Source: Nageia nagi
Lineage: Eukaryota > Pinophyta
Length of the DNA stretch: 64,000 nt
NCBI GenBank assembly: GCA_050084985.1
Contig: JBITNC010000001.1
Span: 186,682,001-186,746,000, forward strand
Direction: 5' to 3'
The translations under genes and the position numbers were made by a program. The notes under the pieces are model-generated. The model was not told where the DNA came from and made no database searches. It saw only the letters and a program-made list of their open reading frames with translations. Shown piece by piece: positions 36,165 through 47,175 of this stretch. The number at the start of each line of letters is the position of its first letter. The first letter of the stretch is position 1.

Positions 36165-36915
36165 TGTAAACACCTAAAAATGATTTATTATTTATTTAAT
36201 AAATCATATTTATACTTGTTAAATAATTTAATGCAATATTACATATTTCAAGATAAAAGGATATTATAATGCAATGCCATGTATTATATTAAATGCTATA
36301 TCATATATAATGGGTCTTATTTTAAAGTATCTTGAATATAACAATGATTATATTATTGTGAGAGGTTTGCCTTCACTCCTTTCTATGTCTTTATAGGCTA
36401 TATAAATGGTTGAAATAGGTTGATCTCCATAGATCATAACTCTTTGATATGAAAAGAACTCTGATAGGTGGTTGTCAACTGTAACAGTATCTTTGAACAC
36501 CACCTATCATGAGAATTTGTTATACTTTGAGCTTTGTATTTTTTATCTTTGGTTCACATCATAATTCAACATATTCCATGTAGTTAATGACATGCTTATC
36601 TTAGGCCATTAGTAGTGTACTTCTCTCAAGCCATCGGTAGCATGCATCTTCTAGATTGAGGACTCCATATTTTGGTGGTAAATTTGTTGATTCATGTACA
36701 TGAACATCCATCATGAACACACCATGAATCCAATCCCAATCCTCTAAATATTCATTGTTATTTCTTTCAATTATTATACATACACTTCATATTAGGTGCA
36801 TTCTTTTCATGTATATTTTTTGTATTTGATATAGTGTACATAGTTAACTCTTCTTACATTATAGATCATTTTATTTATTATGTATATTTTTATTTTTCAT
36901 AATTTAGAGTCTATA
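36165..36915 (+). repeat. B-type 3' LTR of B2
   Basis: It starts TGTAAACACCTAAAAATG and ends GAGTCTATA. A TATA box CTATATAAATGG lies near 36408. A hairpin with a 10 bp stem lies at 36463-36508. Confidence 0.85.
36463..36508 (+). repeat. Conserved hairpin in the B LTR (copy B2)
   Basis: GATAGGTGGT and ACCACCTATC face each other across 26 bases, about 50 bases downstream of the TATA box, so the hairpin would fall near the RNA 5' end. B3 keeps it at 41317-41362 with a 9 bp stem. Confidence 0.8.
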
Positions 36916-37117
36916 TAGCTCTTCAAGTTTTGTCTTGGCTACACAACTCAAGGAGCTTTTCTAAAGAAACCAAGTTAAAAGGGGTTAGCAAAGGGCCCTC
37001 ATCATCACATGGTAGTGCTAGATGAAGAGTTCAAAGATTTTTAAAAAAATTCTTCTATATTTCTTCTTTATATATGTAATTACATTGGTTTAATCACATT
37101 TAAAAAGAGGGGTAAAA
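36916..37117 (+). other. 3' internal end of element C with polypurine tract
   Basis: A short non-coding stretch ends in AAAAAGAGGGGTAAAA (37102-37117) directly before the C 3' LTR. Confidence 0.7.
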
Positions 37118-37868
37118 TGTAGATACCTAAAAATGAATTATTATTTATTAAATAATTTATTTTATAGCATGAAGGGATATTTATTGTAAAAATGATTAAA
37201 ATATACCCAATGTAATGTAATCAATGTAATTGACCATACTACAATGTAAAAGGTATTAAATATCAAGAAATATACCATAAATAATGTAATGTATAATGAT
37301 CCAAAGAATCAAAGAGGATCAAAATGTTGTTATAAATAATATCAAAGGCAACATAATCTCACCATGATGAGGGATAAGTGGAGGAGAGATTAGAACATGC
37401 AATATCATTTTACCTAACCAATAAAGTTGTTTATTAGCACCACCTATTCATAGATTTTCTACACCCTTCATCTTACTTCATGCATTTCAATTTATACTCA
37501 TGTATCTACATATTTTAGGTTGTTAACTTGTTTGTTATGAATGGGATGTTATCATGTTTGAAGTATGATTTGTAATACTATTTGTATGGTTATATACACT
37601 TCAATTCATGTATACAGATCTACCTAATTCATGTAGCTAATGATGTGTGTTTCTTATAATTTTATTGAGTGATAATTCAACTACTTAGAGCCCATTGATG
37701 ATCAGAAGATAGGCATGTGACACTTGTTTTGAATGTACTAAAAAAGATCTATTCATTTATGAGGTTTATACATTAGTTATAGATCATATATAAATTGTAT
37801 TACTTCAAATATTTTATAGTATATCATATTAATTTATTATTTATTTAATTCATTATTTATGGTCTACA
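37118..37868 (+). repeat. 3' LTR of element C
   Basis: It starts TGTAGATACCTAAAAATG and ends GGTCTACA, and aligns with 30691-31541 except for the 94 bp duplication. A TATA-like TTATAAATAA lies near 37333. Confidence 0.87.
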
Positions 37869-38005
37869 TGAGCAAAAGTGGGTATCTAACCATTTTAACT
37901 TTAGTTATCCAAAGAGGTATATAACTCAAAGTCAAAATAGAATTTCCTCTCCTAATTTATTTTTTGACTTGAACACTTATGATTTTTGCCCACATATTAT
38001 TTTTA

Positions 38006-39479
38006 TAATAGAAATAATAATAATTAAGGTTGTGTATAGAATATTAATTTAACTTATTTATCATGAAATAACAAGAAATCAATGAAAAAAAGGTGATAAT
38101 GACCCAATTGACCTTGACCTAGCAAAGATAGGTTTATAAAATATACAAACATGTAATTTACCTATGATGATAAACAAAGGTGAAATTCAATCACAAGAGG
38201 ATGAATAAGGAGCTTCTCCAAAGAATCTAGCCACAAATCCAACCTCAATCTTAGCACCAATGCTAGAAACCTAACAGTGCCACTTAGTTATCATTCCAAA
38301 ATGCCTCTCCCTTTCACTCAATTTCATCATCCTACCTTTGATGCATGGAATCTCATTCACAAATGGATGAAATATTTTAGAAATGTAGAGCTCAAAGTAT
38401 AACAAAATCTATAAATGATAGGTGGTATTATGAAACACCAATCAAGAATGACAAGTATATTTGCACCTATCAAGGATTTAGAATTATATCATGTCATGTC
38501 ATATCTTTTATCATTCACAACCCCTCCACTTTTATAAACAACAACTCTAGTGTTAAGGATCCTCCTTAGGCTTATTGTGATTCCAATATGACATGTTACC
38601 ACAAAACATAAAGCTAGATGAGAGTGTACATTGAAAAGAGAATTTACTTAATAAAATAAATAAATTATTATAAATACCTAAAAAAATATTTTAATTAAAT
38701 TAAAATTACTTTTTGGTTGTTAATAGATGCCTCACTTTTAATATATTTTTATGCTTGTAGGATAAAATATAATCAAAGCATAAATTCAAAGTATAACAAG
38801 ATTAGTAAGAAAATACTTCCTGAAAAGTTGTCTTATAAAGGTAACTTTGGATGCCCTAGTTTTTCACCTTTATTATTGCCCCTCTTTGACTTGGTTGCAA
38901 CATCATGGACCTCTAATCATAGGATAAATCCAAGGTAAATAAAAGAAATGTATCCTTTGTGATATACCCACCAAGATTTGATGAGGATAATAATCAATTT
39001 AGATTGATCAACTTGGTGTCCCAAGTCACCATGTTGCCATGGATTTTTTGATATGGATGGCCCTTCCTTACAAAGGAGAAAAATGATAAGATTGACCAAC
39101 TTGGTTTCCCAAGCCACCATGTTTCCATGGATTTACTAATAAGAATACCCCTTCCTTACAAATGTGGCCAAATGATATGAACAATAATATGAAAAATGAA
39201 ATATCATATTGATATGTTTTGTCAAGCATAATTTTGTGATAAGCAACTATTTACATAAGTGAAATAAAATTAAAGAAAAAAAATATCTTTTTTATCAATT
39301 TACCATGATTAAAAATAAAATATAAAACTTTGGATGTTTCTGACCATTTAAAGCTAGTGGTTTTGCCAAGAATATAACAACATAAATGGATTACTACCTT
39401 ATTTTCTTGAAATGTTAGCATGAAAAGATGAAGAAATGCATATGTTTATAAAAAGATCAAATATTAAACTTTTTCATAT
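38006..39479. other. Scrambled AT-rich stretch with a B-LTR-like fragment and a tandem duplication
   Basis: Near 38390-38480 the minus strand resembles part of the B LTR around its hairpin (plus strand CTCAAAGTATAACAAA, GATAGGTGGT, then GCACCTATC). At 39002-39178 an 88 bp unit beginning GATTGAYCAACTTGGT is tandemly duplicated. The open frames at 38717 and 38917 have no recognisable content. I see no gene. Confidence 0.45.
39002..39178. repeat. 88 bp tandem duplication
   Basis: Units start at 39002 and 39090. Each contains CAACTTGGTNTCCCAAG, CACCATGTTKCCATGGATTT and CCTTCCTTACAAA. Confidence 0.85.
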
Positions 39480-39924
39480 GCATAAAATTGATTGGATTGC
39501 ATTATTATTTACCCTCAATTGTAGATAATTTATATGTAACTTTTTCACAGTTTGCAATGACAATATAAGGACCTATCCAGTTAGATTCAAACTTACCTTT
39601 ATTTCCATTTTCCAAAGCTTTAGTGTTGGCAAAGTTTTCTTTTAAGACATGATCACCAACTTTGAACTCTTTAGGCTTGATCTATTTATTATAGGATTTT
39701 TAAATTCTATAATGATAAACATGAAGGTGTTATAGAGCATTAACCTACTTTTCATCTAGGGCCTCTAGTTGGTCTAATCTATATTTCCTTCTATCCTCAT
39801 CAAGAATGAGGCCATATAATCACATATAAAGAGATGGGATTTCTAACGCAAGTGGAACTACAACTTCATCATCATACATTAGGAAGAAAGGGGTTTCCCC
39901 TATAGATGTCCTTATACTTGTTCT
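39480..39924 (-). pseudogene. C-terminal integrase fragment of a Tat-type element
   Basis: The minus strand reads TSIGETPFFLMYDDEVVVPL and ALEIPSLYM, then EFKVGDHVLKENFANTKALE and GKFESNWIGPYIVIANCEK, the end of a Gypsy integrase like E2 (TPIGATPFSLVYGIEAILPI; GPYIIKK). It stops at 39924, where a G-type LTR fragment begins. Upstream domains are absent. Confidence 0.78.
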
Positions 39925-40440
39925 TGTACATTGAAATTCAATCTATATATTTCTTAACTAGCATAAATAAGTCAAATACACACATAAACTTCAAATTACA
40001 CAACTCTTCTTTAGTTAATGAGCATTAGTTAGTAAGCTTCATAAAGGTATGTTTATATCCTTGAATATTAAGCTCAAACTTTGCAATAACCTTAAGAAAT
40101 CCTAAATTCATCTAAATGTGAAGGGGTACCTCTAAATCGAAGCCCTTTGAGGCACCTAGCTGAGCATGAAGTGAGTCTCCTCACTTCAAATGGCATGTGA
40201 GCCCCCAATCCCTTAATTCATTGAGATCAAATGAATTTTGTATGCCTATTGTACAAATGCTTTGGTCCATGTGTTTTTTGGACAATTTCAATGATGGATT
40301 CAATCTATGGAAGCAATATTTACATGTTTTGATGGATAAATACAAGATCTAATACTTTAAAATCTTGAAAACCTTAAAATATTTTAAATGCAAAGATTCT
40401 TGAATCAATTAGATTCAAGGATACTATGACATCCATCTTT
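39925..40440 (-). repeat. Partial G-type LTR (G3)
   Basis: In plus-strand order it matches 23835-24350 of the G1 LTR, including TGTACATTGAAA (against TGTAGCCTAAAA), AACTTTGCAA, GAGTSTCCTCACTCAAA-like and GATTCAAGGATAC. Similarity fades beyond about 40440. It directly abuts the integrase fragment, as if the LTR had inserted there. Confidence 0.65.
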
Positions 40441-41018
40441 GATTATTGTGCTTAATTCTTAAATCCAATGGTTTATACATATTCAATTATTAGTTATGTT
40501 TTATTAGTTAGTACTTGGGATGGAAGAGTTAATGGGTCATTCAACCTCACTATGAGCCCCAAGTGGGACATCTCCCTCCCAAGTGTAGTTTAGTGTATTT
40601 TAATATACTCAAAGATCCTAAAATATGATTGTGGTAATCCCAAGGTCTATTTAGCACTTAGATCATGAATGAGAACTTATACATATGCACTAGCCTTGGA
40701 GAGACTTCTAGACCCCCATGTTGGCCCATGACACCCATGTTACCCTCTAGATGCCAACACATACCTCTTTAACCCACACATGCACCCCTAAGCCCATGTT
40801 GAGCTTAATGATCCACATGGAGAATGAGGGAGGCCTAAATACCCATATTGGGTCTAGAATGACTCCTAGGTGCCATGGTTGGGGTTTAAGGGGACTATGA
40901 TGACTTTAAGGTGAGATCTAGATCAAAGAAAGCTATATTAGCCCTTGGATCCTTATTTCTTGAGATACATATTTGATAATATTACTCATATCATCTAGTG
41001 GATATAATTCTTGGTGAA
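40441..41018. other. Unassigned stretch with CCCATG-rich segment
   Basis: It contains several CCCATGTT or GCCCATG words between 40700 and 40860 and is less AT-rich than its surroundings. I recognise no gene and no element. It could be the diverged rest of the G3 LTR. Confidence 0.35.
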
Positions 41019-41758
41019 TATAGATGCCTAAAAATGTTTTATTATTTATTTAATAAATCATATCTAGCCTTTTTAAATGATTGATAGAAATAATACATAA
41101 ATAAAGATAAAGTTAATATTACAATGCAATACCATGTGCTAGGATCAATGTAATATATTTTAACATGGTTCATATTTTATGTTTTCTTGAATATAGCAAA
41201 GATTATTGTTATTGCTAGAAACCAAACTCATTCCTCTCTACATTTGTAGGTTATAAATTTATATGAAATAGGTTGATTTTCATAGATTAGACTCTTTTGA
41301 TATGATAAAGAACTCTGATAGGTGGTTGTCAACTATAACGGTGTCTCTATATGCCACCTATCTTGAGAACTTGTTATACTCTAAGATTTGAACCTTCCAT
41401 CTTTTATACACAACAAGAATCATCCAGTTCTATGTAGTTAGTGGCATTATACCTCTATGCTATCAGCAGCATACACCTTCTAGATTAGGAGTTCAATATT
41501 TTGATGGTTGACTCATTATTTCACTCTTATAAACATCTATTATGAGCTCATATTGAATTTGATCTCAATCCTCCAAAGGTTCATTGCCATATGATTCTAA
41601 GGATTGTACATATATATATTCCTCTTTGTATCAAATATATGTGTTTCATGTATAATTATTGTAATCTGATATAGAACATATCATTGTATATTCAATTATA
41701 TTTCATATACCATTTATTTATTTATGTTTATTCATAATTTCATAATTTGAGGTCTACA
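41019..41758 (+). repeat. 5' LTR of B3
   Basis: It starts TATAGATGCCTAAAAATG (TG decayed to TA) and ends GAGGTCTACA. It aligns with 36165-36915 and 28488-29174. A TATA-like GTTATAAATTTATATG lies near 41262. Confidence 0.85.
41317..41362 (+). repeat. Conserved hairpin in the B LTR (copy B3)
   Basis: GATAGGTGG and CCACCTATC face each other at the same LTR position as in B2. Confidence 0.78.
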
Positions 41759-41761
41759 CTT

Positions 41762-41771
41762 TGGTGAACCC
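41762..41771 (+). other. Primer-binding site of B3
   Basis: TGGTGAACCC follows the LTR end TCTACA after a CTT spacer, as in element C. Confidence 0.75.
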
Positions 41772-42042
41772 AAAATTCTTACACACCTAGATCTTGATCT
41801 ACGTCATCCTTTCTGAAAAGACATGAATCCATTTTTGCTATTATTCATCTATTTACCTAAAGTTTTCAAATAGAAGCTAAAGAAAATGATAAAACTAGGG
41901 TTTATTCTACCTATATTTTGAAAATAGATTTGAATGTAGAACAACCTAAGGTATTTAGGAGTAAGGTTAATTTTAATAATATTTAGATAAGTGTTAGGAA
42001 TAACTATTACTTACTCTACAAAAGCCTCATCCTAGTAATAAT

Positions 42043-44306
42043 GTGGAGCCTATTGCACATAGTGATATGGAATCTACCAGCTCTAGCAAGAAAATAGATA
42101 TTATTGGTGAAACTCCTAATAGACTTAATACAAATATTGATCATTATATATTTGAAACTATGAGTTTGAATAGTCATGAAGAGACTTCTAATAGTAATTC
42201 TAAAATTCAAGAGTTAGATAGAATTCCTAGTCATATTCATTCTATCAAGGAATTGCTATATGATAAAGAAAAATTGGAATATTTTCTTACTCATAATACT
42301 GAAAATCTTATTGATATTCTAAAAAATTATGAGTTATTAGAAGATAACTTTTTATCTTTGTAATCATTGGATAGTTTTTTTTTATGAAAATGTAGGTTCA
42401 ATAATATGGAAGGTTTCTAGCATTAGTCAAGATGCTGCCAATGGCGTGCCAACCTATATACACACCACTAGTAGCATGGATGAAGATGTTATGAAGCCTT
42501 TAAGTGAAGTGGATGAAGATGTTATAAATCCTCTAAGTGAATTAAATGATGAGGGAAATGGTACTAAAAGTGAGGATGAATATTACAAATACATAATACT
42601 CAAACTAAATATTTCAAAATAGGTATGCTTTCTAAAGGTAAGGGTATTTTGGAAAATGAAGATCATGATTTGAAAATTAGAGAACAACTTGTTGATACTC
42701 TTAATGATTCTTATAAGTGTCATCCTAATTTCTCACAAGAGGAACATAATATTAAATTAGAAATCCTTTAAGATGCTTAAGAAACCACATCCTTTTATAA
42801 AGCTACTTCTAAGAAACAATTAAAGTTTATCATGAAATTGCTTGATAAACTCGATTTTGAAAGGGTAAATAGAATTAGACCATTTGTTTCACTAAAAGAA
42901 AGATCTTAGAAATGAAAATAATTCTTCATCTCAAATAAATAATTTTCCACTCAAATCCCTCCACCACCTCCAGTAGCTAATATACCTATTCTTCAGACTC
43001 AAAACTCCTAATCTAACATTGTTAACACAAATAAGGAAAGAATAAAGAAATTAAAAAAGGAATTGCTTAATCATGATGAAGATGATTTCTTATTTTGTTT
43101 GAAATGTCCTTTGACTAATAGAATAATTTCTAAAATGATTACTGCTAAAAAGAGTATAAATTTTACAAAGTTTGATGGTTTTCAAAACCCAAAGATGCAT
43201 GTTAGGAAATGTTTAGAAGCTATGGAATATATGCATGATACAGATTTGTTTGCTAAATTATTTTCACATAGTTTGAAATATGATTCATTGAAATGGTATT
43301 TTATTCTTCCTAAAAAGAACATTAATAAATATGAAGATTTGATACATCAATTTTTGAAGTAATTTAGATATAATATTGTAGAAAAGATTCAATTCAAAGA
43401 TTTGTGTAAAATTAAGCAATTGCCTAACCAATCTTTATCTAATTTTGTGAGAATATGGAAGCAAATTTCTAATAAGATTACTATACCTGAGAAAGATTTG
43501 AAAGATATATTTGCAAATGCATTATTGCCTATATATGACTTATTGGTTATCTCTAATCATGATATGACATTAGCTAAAATGATGGATGTTTTGTTTAAAA
43601 AAGAGGCTTGCATTGAGAAACTTTATGAGATGCATTCTAAAAAATATCAAACATATGAAAATAAAGTAAAAACTCATGAAAATAATAAGAAACCTAAAGT
43701 GAATAATGGTGATAAAAGAAATAATAAACCTTAAAGGAAATTTACAATGTTGATTGATATTGTTGATAATATTCTTGATGTGTTGTGAAAGAGGAACTTA
43801 ATGAGCTTCCACCTATTGTTCAGCCTTATTTTCCTAATGGTGTACTTAAAAATTATAGATATGAGGAATTTTGCAATTATCATAGAACATCATGGCACCT
43901 AACAAAAAATTGTAGGGTTTTAATACATATTATTTAGGATTTCATTGATAATAAAGTCATTCGGCTAGATGATAATACTACTACAAATGATGGGCCTATA
44001 CATCCTAATAATTGAAAATTGGAGATATTTACAAATCCTTTACCAACTTCACAACCAAAAGGCTTAATTAGCATGGTAATAACTTCACATTGCAAGAATT
44101 ATTATTTTTCTAATCAAAATGGATGTAGTGGATATCTAAAGCAAGTAAGCAAAGATGAAAATATTGGAAAATCAAAGAATGGTGAGAAACCAAAGCAAGA
44201 GGATGTCGCTAATAATGTGCATGCCTATTTTTACACCATCAATGGCATGAAACATGTAATAAGGAAAGTACCTCTCTTCATCCCTACATCTATAAAATGT
44301 GTCTAG
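42043..44306 (+). pseudogene. Gag relic of B3
   Basis: Open segments in order: an acidic, serine-rich N-terminus (42043-42363; ending ENLIDILKNYELLEDNF), a weak middle part (42364-43060), the capsid core (43063-43362 and 43402-43734), and the zinc-finger tail (43790-44306). The core reads INFTKFDGFQNPKMHVRKCL, MEYMHDTDLFAKLFSHSLK, LKWYFILPKKNINKYEDLI, and after one stop FRYNIVEKIQFKDLCKIKQL. The finger reads EFCNYHRTSWHLTKNCRVLI. The first ATG-like start is not certain. Only a few stops break about 750 codons, so this is one of the better-kept gags here. No protease is fused to it: the frame ends in a K-rich tail at 44306. Confidence 0.82.
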
Positions 44307-44995
44307 ATTACCAAATCATCCTAGGTATGCAAAATCATTGCTTAAATTTTAAATGTTAAAATAGTAGTATACATTAGTTAGGTTGTTTCTTGGTACAAAA
44401 ATTATGTATTATTGTTCATTCTATACATTTTATTAGTGTTTCATTTGTATCTTGGGGAAATGTTTTATCATAGTTTCTTAATTTTTCTATCATAATGCTT
44501 GCATTTCACATCGTTGATGATGTGTCACCTATTTTCATGTCATTAATGACATGCCTTTATTATAACAGAATTAAAAAGAATAGTATTTAATTCATTTCCA
44601 TTACATGTTTAATTCATTAAAATGGTTAAAATTTAATTTTATAATCATTGAAAATAAAAAACTTAAGCTTTTTCATTGTTGTTTCAATTTGGTACCCAAG
44701 GGACCTTAATTGGATGTTTGATTATGTCTTGTATTCTTAGTTACAATTTTCATTCATTAAATCATGTTAAACGTGTGTAATTGGATTAACATGTGCTTAC
44801 ATTGAATTTATAAATTGACTTATTGCTTGATATGATATACATTACTTTTAATGAATGGTTCTTTTGCTTCTAATCTTGAAATTTGTACTTTGTAATTTAC
44901 ATGCTCAATTCCACAAATCGTATAAACATAAATAAACCATTCAACTACAAATTATACAAAATTAAACACATTGCATAAATTTATTACCAAAAAGA

Positions 44996-45034
<39 letters not shown>

Positions 45035-45039
45035 GTTAA
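44307..45039. other. Spacer between gag and antisense PMD in B3, with (TA)n
   Basis: AT-rich non-coding sequence without pol motifs. A (TA)n tract of about 16 units lies at 44999-45032. The minus-strand frame at 44962-45144 only reads through it. Confidence 0.65.
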
Positions 45040-46003
45040 AATATACACAAGGGATGTAACTATGTCCATAGTACAACTAGTGACATGCACTACTTCTAAT
45101 GCTACCAAGCTTGTTGGTCCTTTGCCTAGTCCTACTACTACCACTAGCTCCTAATGCTAAAATACCTCCTAAGACCTCACTCATATTGATCCCATAGGTG
45201 GTAAAAAGGGCCTTTTCACCCATACTTCTCCCTCAACACTGCAATATCCTTATCCTTCTTTTTAATTTTTTCCATGAGGCTTTGTACGAAAACCCACTAC
45301 TCATTAGGTGGAGGCATATCCACTTGCTCTTGAAGTCTCTTCAAGGATTGCTCTAATGTAATAATCTAAGCATCCCTAGCTGCAACTATGGTCCATAGGG
45401 TGGCCACATCTCCCTCAATAGGTTTAATCCTCTCAATATCAATTTTTAAGGCTACCACCCATGTGTCTACCTCTCATGCAAGCAATAATTGCATTATTAG
45501 TTTTCTTATAATATATAAATTTACATAAATGCATATATGATTAACCTATTACTTGGTGCCACTAGTGGTATAGCCTCCACTAGTACTACCAACCTTAGCA
45601 CTACCTCCTCCTCCTCTTCATCCTTATCCATTCCAAGGGTGGTCATTTGAATGGTCTACCACCATGTTGCATAACCTTGCATAGTCCCTAGTGCCATAGA
45701 TACATGTATGGCAACATCATGAATCTTGGGCTCCTCCCAAGTCAGTCTCCAAGTTGGTATAACCTATGATCCCATATATGCATCTCTATTTATCATGTAC
45801 ATCTTGTAATAGGTAGGTATTAGTGGGATCCCTTATTGAATCCTAAAATACCTCAAAACTCAATGAGGGAGGTATGACTGCACTAGCTTCCTCATAGTAT
45901 GGAGGAAGCAGTCCTATCTCACCCATGCTAGCTAGTGGGCATCCTTCTCCCATAAAACATTCATATAAAAAACCCAAATCAAGTCCTTAGCCTAGATACT
46001 ATT
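45040..46003 (-). pseudogene. C-terminal part of the antisense PMD gene of B3, truncated by E2
   Basis: The minus strand from 46003 downwards reads GLDLGFLYECFMGEGCPLAS, then GEIGLLPPYYEEASAVIPPS and TNLETDLGGAQDS. Near 45480-45250 it reads WVVALKIDIERIKPIEGDVA, TLEQSLKRLQEQVDMPPP and SLMEKIKKKDKDIAVLREKY, a clear coiled coil like that at the C-terminus of the B1 PMD protein. The nucleotide sequence aligns in part with 25100-25760 of B1. The PMD hallmarks themselves would lie beyond the E2 insertion. Assignment rests on position, orientation and the coiled-coil end. Confidence 0.6.
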
Positions 46004-46206
46004 TGTAGACACCTAAAAATGTCCCTTTTTTAACCAGTAAACATTGAAATAATAATAACTCTTTGCGATAATATAAAATAGGTTTAAAAACCATATTATT
46101 GGATAACTCCCATCGAGTACATGCAAAACAGGTGGTCACATGACTCTTTTTAGGTAAAATTGGCTATTTGGTGATCATTTTAATATTGTTACAAAATTGA
46201 AAACCA

Positions 46207-46288
46207 ATCGCCAGTGACCCAAAATAGTCATTGGCATTTTGAGATGATCGTCGGTGTCTGCCTAGTAATCACCGGTGACTCTATAATA
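46207..46288 (+). repeat. 20-21 bp periodic repeat array, U3 part of the E2 5' LTR
   Basis: Four units start near 46207, 46227, 46247 and 46268, with cores CGCCAGTGACCC, CATTGGCATTTT, CGTCGGTGTCTG and CACCGGTGACTC. The array lies about 140 bases upstream of the TATA box. Confidence 0.75.
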
Positions 46289-47003
46289 GCCGAACAAGAA
46301 ACCAAAATAGCGAGAGAAAGTTGAAACATTTCATTCTTCCAAGATAATGTGGATAGAGGGGGTCAGTTATGACCTATGGTGGCTTTTCACTTCCCCTTAC
46401 CAACCTTGAAACATCTCACCCAAAATCTATAAATACAAGCCAATACAAAGCAATAGAAAGAGGAATTTGACCCAATTTTGAAGTAGGGTAATGCTGCCAA
46501 AATCTTGTGAGCTCATACCTTTTATTGTTTTATGCTAGTTTCAATTTAATACATGTAATACATAGATGCTTTGATGTTATTGTCTTTTGCATGTGTGTAG
46601 GATTTATAGGTTGTCCATATCAAGGAGAGAAGCAAGCATATCAAAAATAATGAAGATCCAATACCTTCATTTTGGTAAATGGCATTTGTAAAAGTCCCTT
46701 CCAAGGGCAAATTGTAGCTTGAGCTGAAAATAAATATAAATTTATAGTTACAACATTTCTACCTATTTTACATTATTTGAGGTTCAGTGAAGATTGAAGA
46801 ATAATTGTATTTTATGTTATTCTACATTCCAGCTCTATTTTCACTGCAACATTCTGGCGCTAGAAGGAGGGCCCTTCCATTATTGATAGAAAGGTTTTTT
46901 GTTAAAAATAATTTTACCTTTCTATTATATGGTTTATTTGAATTTTTCCATATACTAACTTTAAATTTTGCATTCTATGCTTTTTAGGAAATCTGTTGCA
47001 GAA

Positions 47004-47175
47004 ACACCAGTGATTGGAATCGGACACCGGTGACTCAAAAGGAATGCTAGCAATTTACCAAGTAATCTGATTAAATGTCAATAATTTCATTATAAATGCC
47101 AGTGATTGGAATCGAATGCTGATGACTTAGAATAAATGCCAATGATCTCTGTTTAAATGCTAGTGACTCATACTC
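47004..47175 (+). repeat. 20-21 bp periodic repeat array, U5 part of the E2 5' LTR
   Basis: Eight units start at 47004, 47024, 47044, 47075, 47096, 47116, 47136 and 47157, so the steps are 20, 20, 31, 21, 20, 20 and 21. The consensus is ATGCCAGTGAYT plus about eight variable bases. Confidence 0.8.

Larger units (their letters stand above)
35335..36915 (+). mobile_element. B2: 3' end of a B-family element inside C
   Basis: It consists of a B-type 3' internal region (about 35690-36150, like 28060-28477 of B1), a polypurine tract AAAGAGGGGTAAAA (36151-36164) and a B LTR (36165-36915). The left limit is unclear. No PMD gene or gag of this copy is left. Confidence 0.7.
30691..37868 (+). mobile_element. 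C: non-autonomous LTR element with gag-like ORF, itself disrupted
   Basis: It is bounded by related LTRs (30691-31541 and 37118-37868), with a primer-binding site after the first and a polypurine tract before the second. Inside are a leader, a degenerate gag-like ORF, a pyrimidine-rich stretch and G-rich motifs, and no trace of protease, RT, RNase H or integrase. A solo LTR D and the 3' end of a B element (B2) lie in its 3' half. Confidence 0.78.
30532..38005 (+). repeat. G2: G-type 3' LTR split by insertion of element C
   Basis: The left piece 30532-30690 starts TGTAGACATTGAAAAATAAT and ends at AAAATAGGAGT. The right piece starts at 37869 (TGAGCAAAAGTGGG) and continues with GAGGTATATAAC and CTTATGATTTTTGC. 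Joined in order, the two follow the uninterrupted G1 LTR. Similarity fades near 38005. Flanks of the insertion, ggagt and tgagc, could be a decayed 5 bp duplication. Confidence 0.7.
41019..46003 (+). mobile_element. B3: non-autonomous B-family element, gag plus antisense PMD, no pol; split by E2
   Basis: It has a 5' LTR (41019-41758), a primer-binding site, gag (about 42040-44306), a 730-base spacer and an antisense PMD gene end (45040-46003) that is cut by E2 at 46004. There is no protease, RT, RNase H or integrase between gag and the PMD gene. B1 shows the matching right half (PMD, 3' region, LTR). The right half of B3 must lie beyond E2, outside the window. Confidence 0.78.

Noticed and set aside
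30686-37873. Target-site duplication of element C
   Set aside because: The flanks ggagt and tgagc differ at two of five positions. This is plausible as a decayed duplication but not claimed.
17830-45032. (TA)n tracts as origins or regulatory sites
   Set aside because: These are ordinary microsatellites, common in AT-rich plant DNA.
44962-45144. Minus-strand frame with an Ile-Tyr run
   Set aside because: The run is the translation of the (TA)n tract.
46207-47175. Regular 20-21 bp units could suggest a CRISPR-like array
   Set aside because: The repeats are degenerate and contiguous, with no conserved repeat separated by unique spacers, no cas genes, and a plant retrotransposon context.
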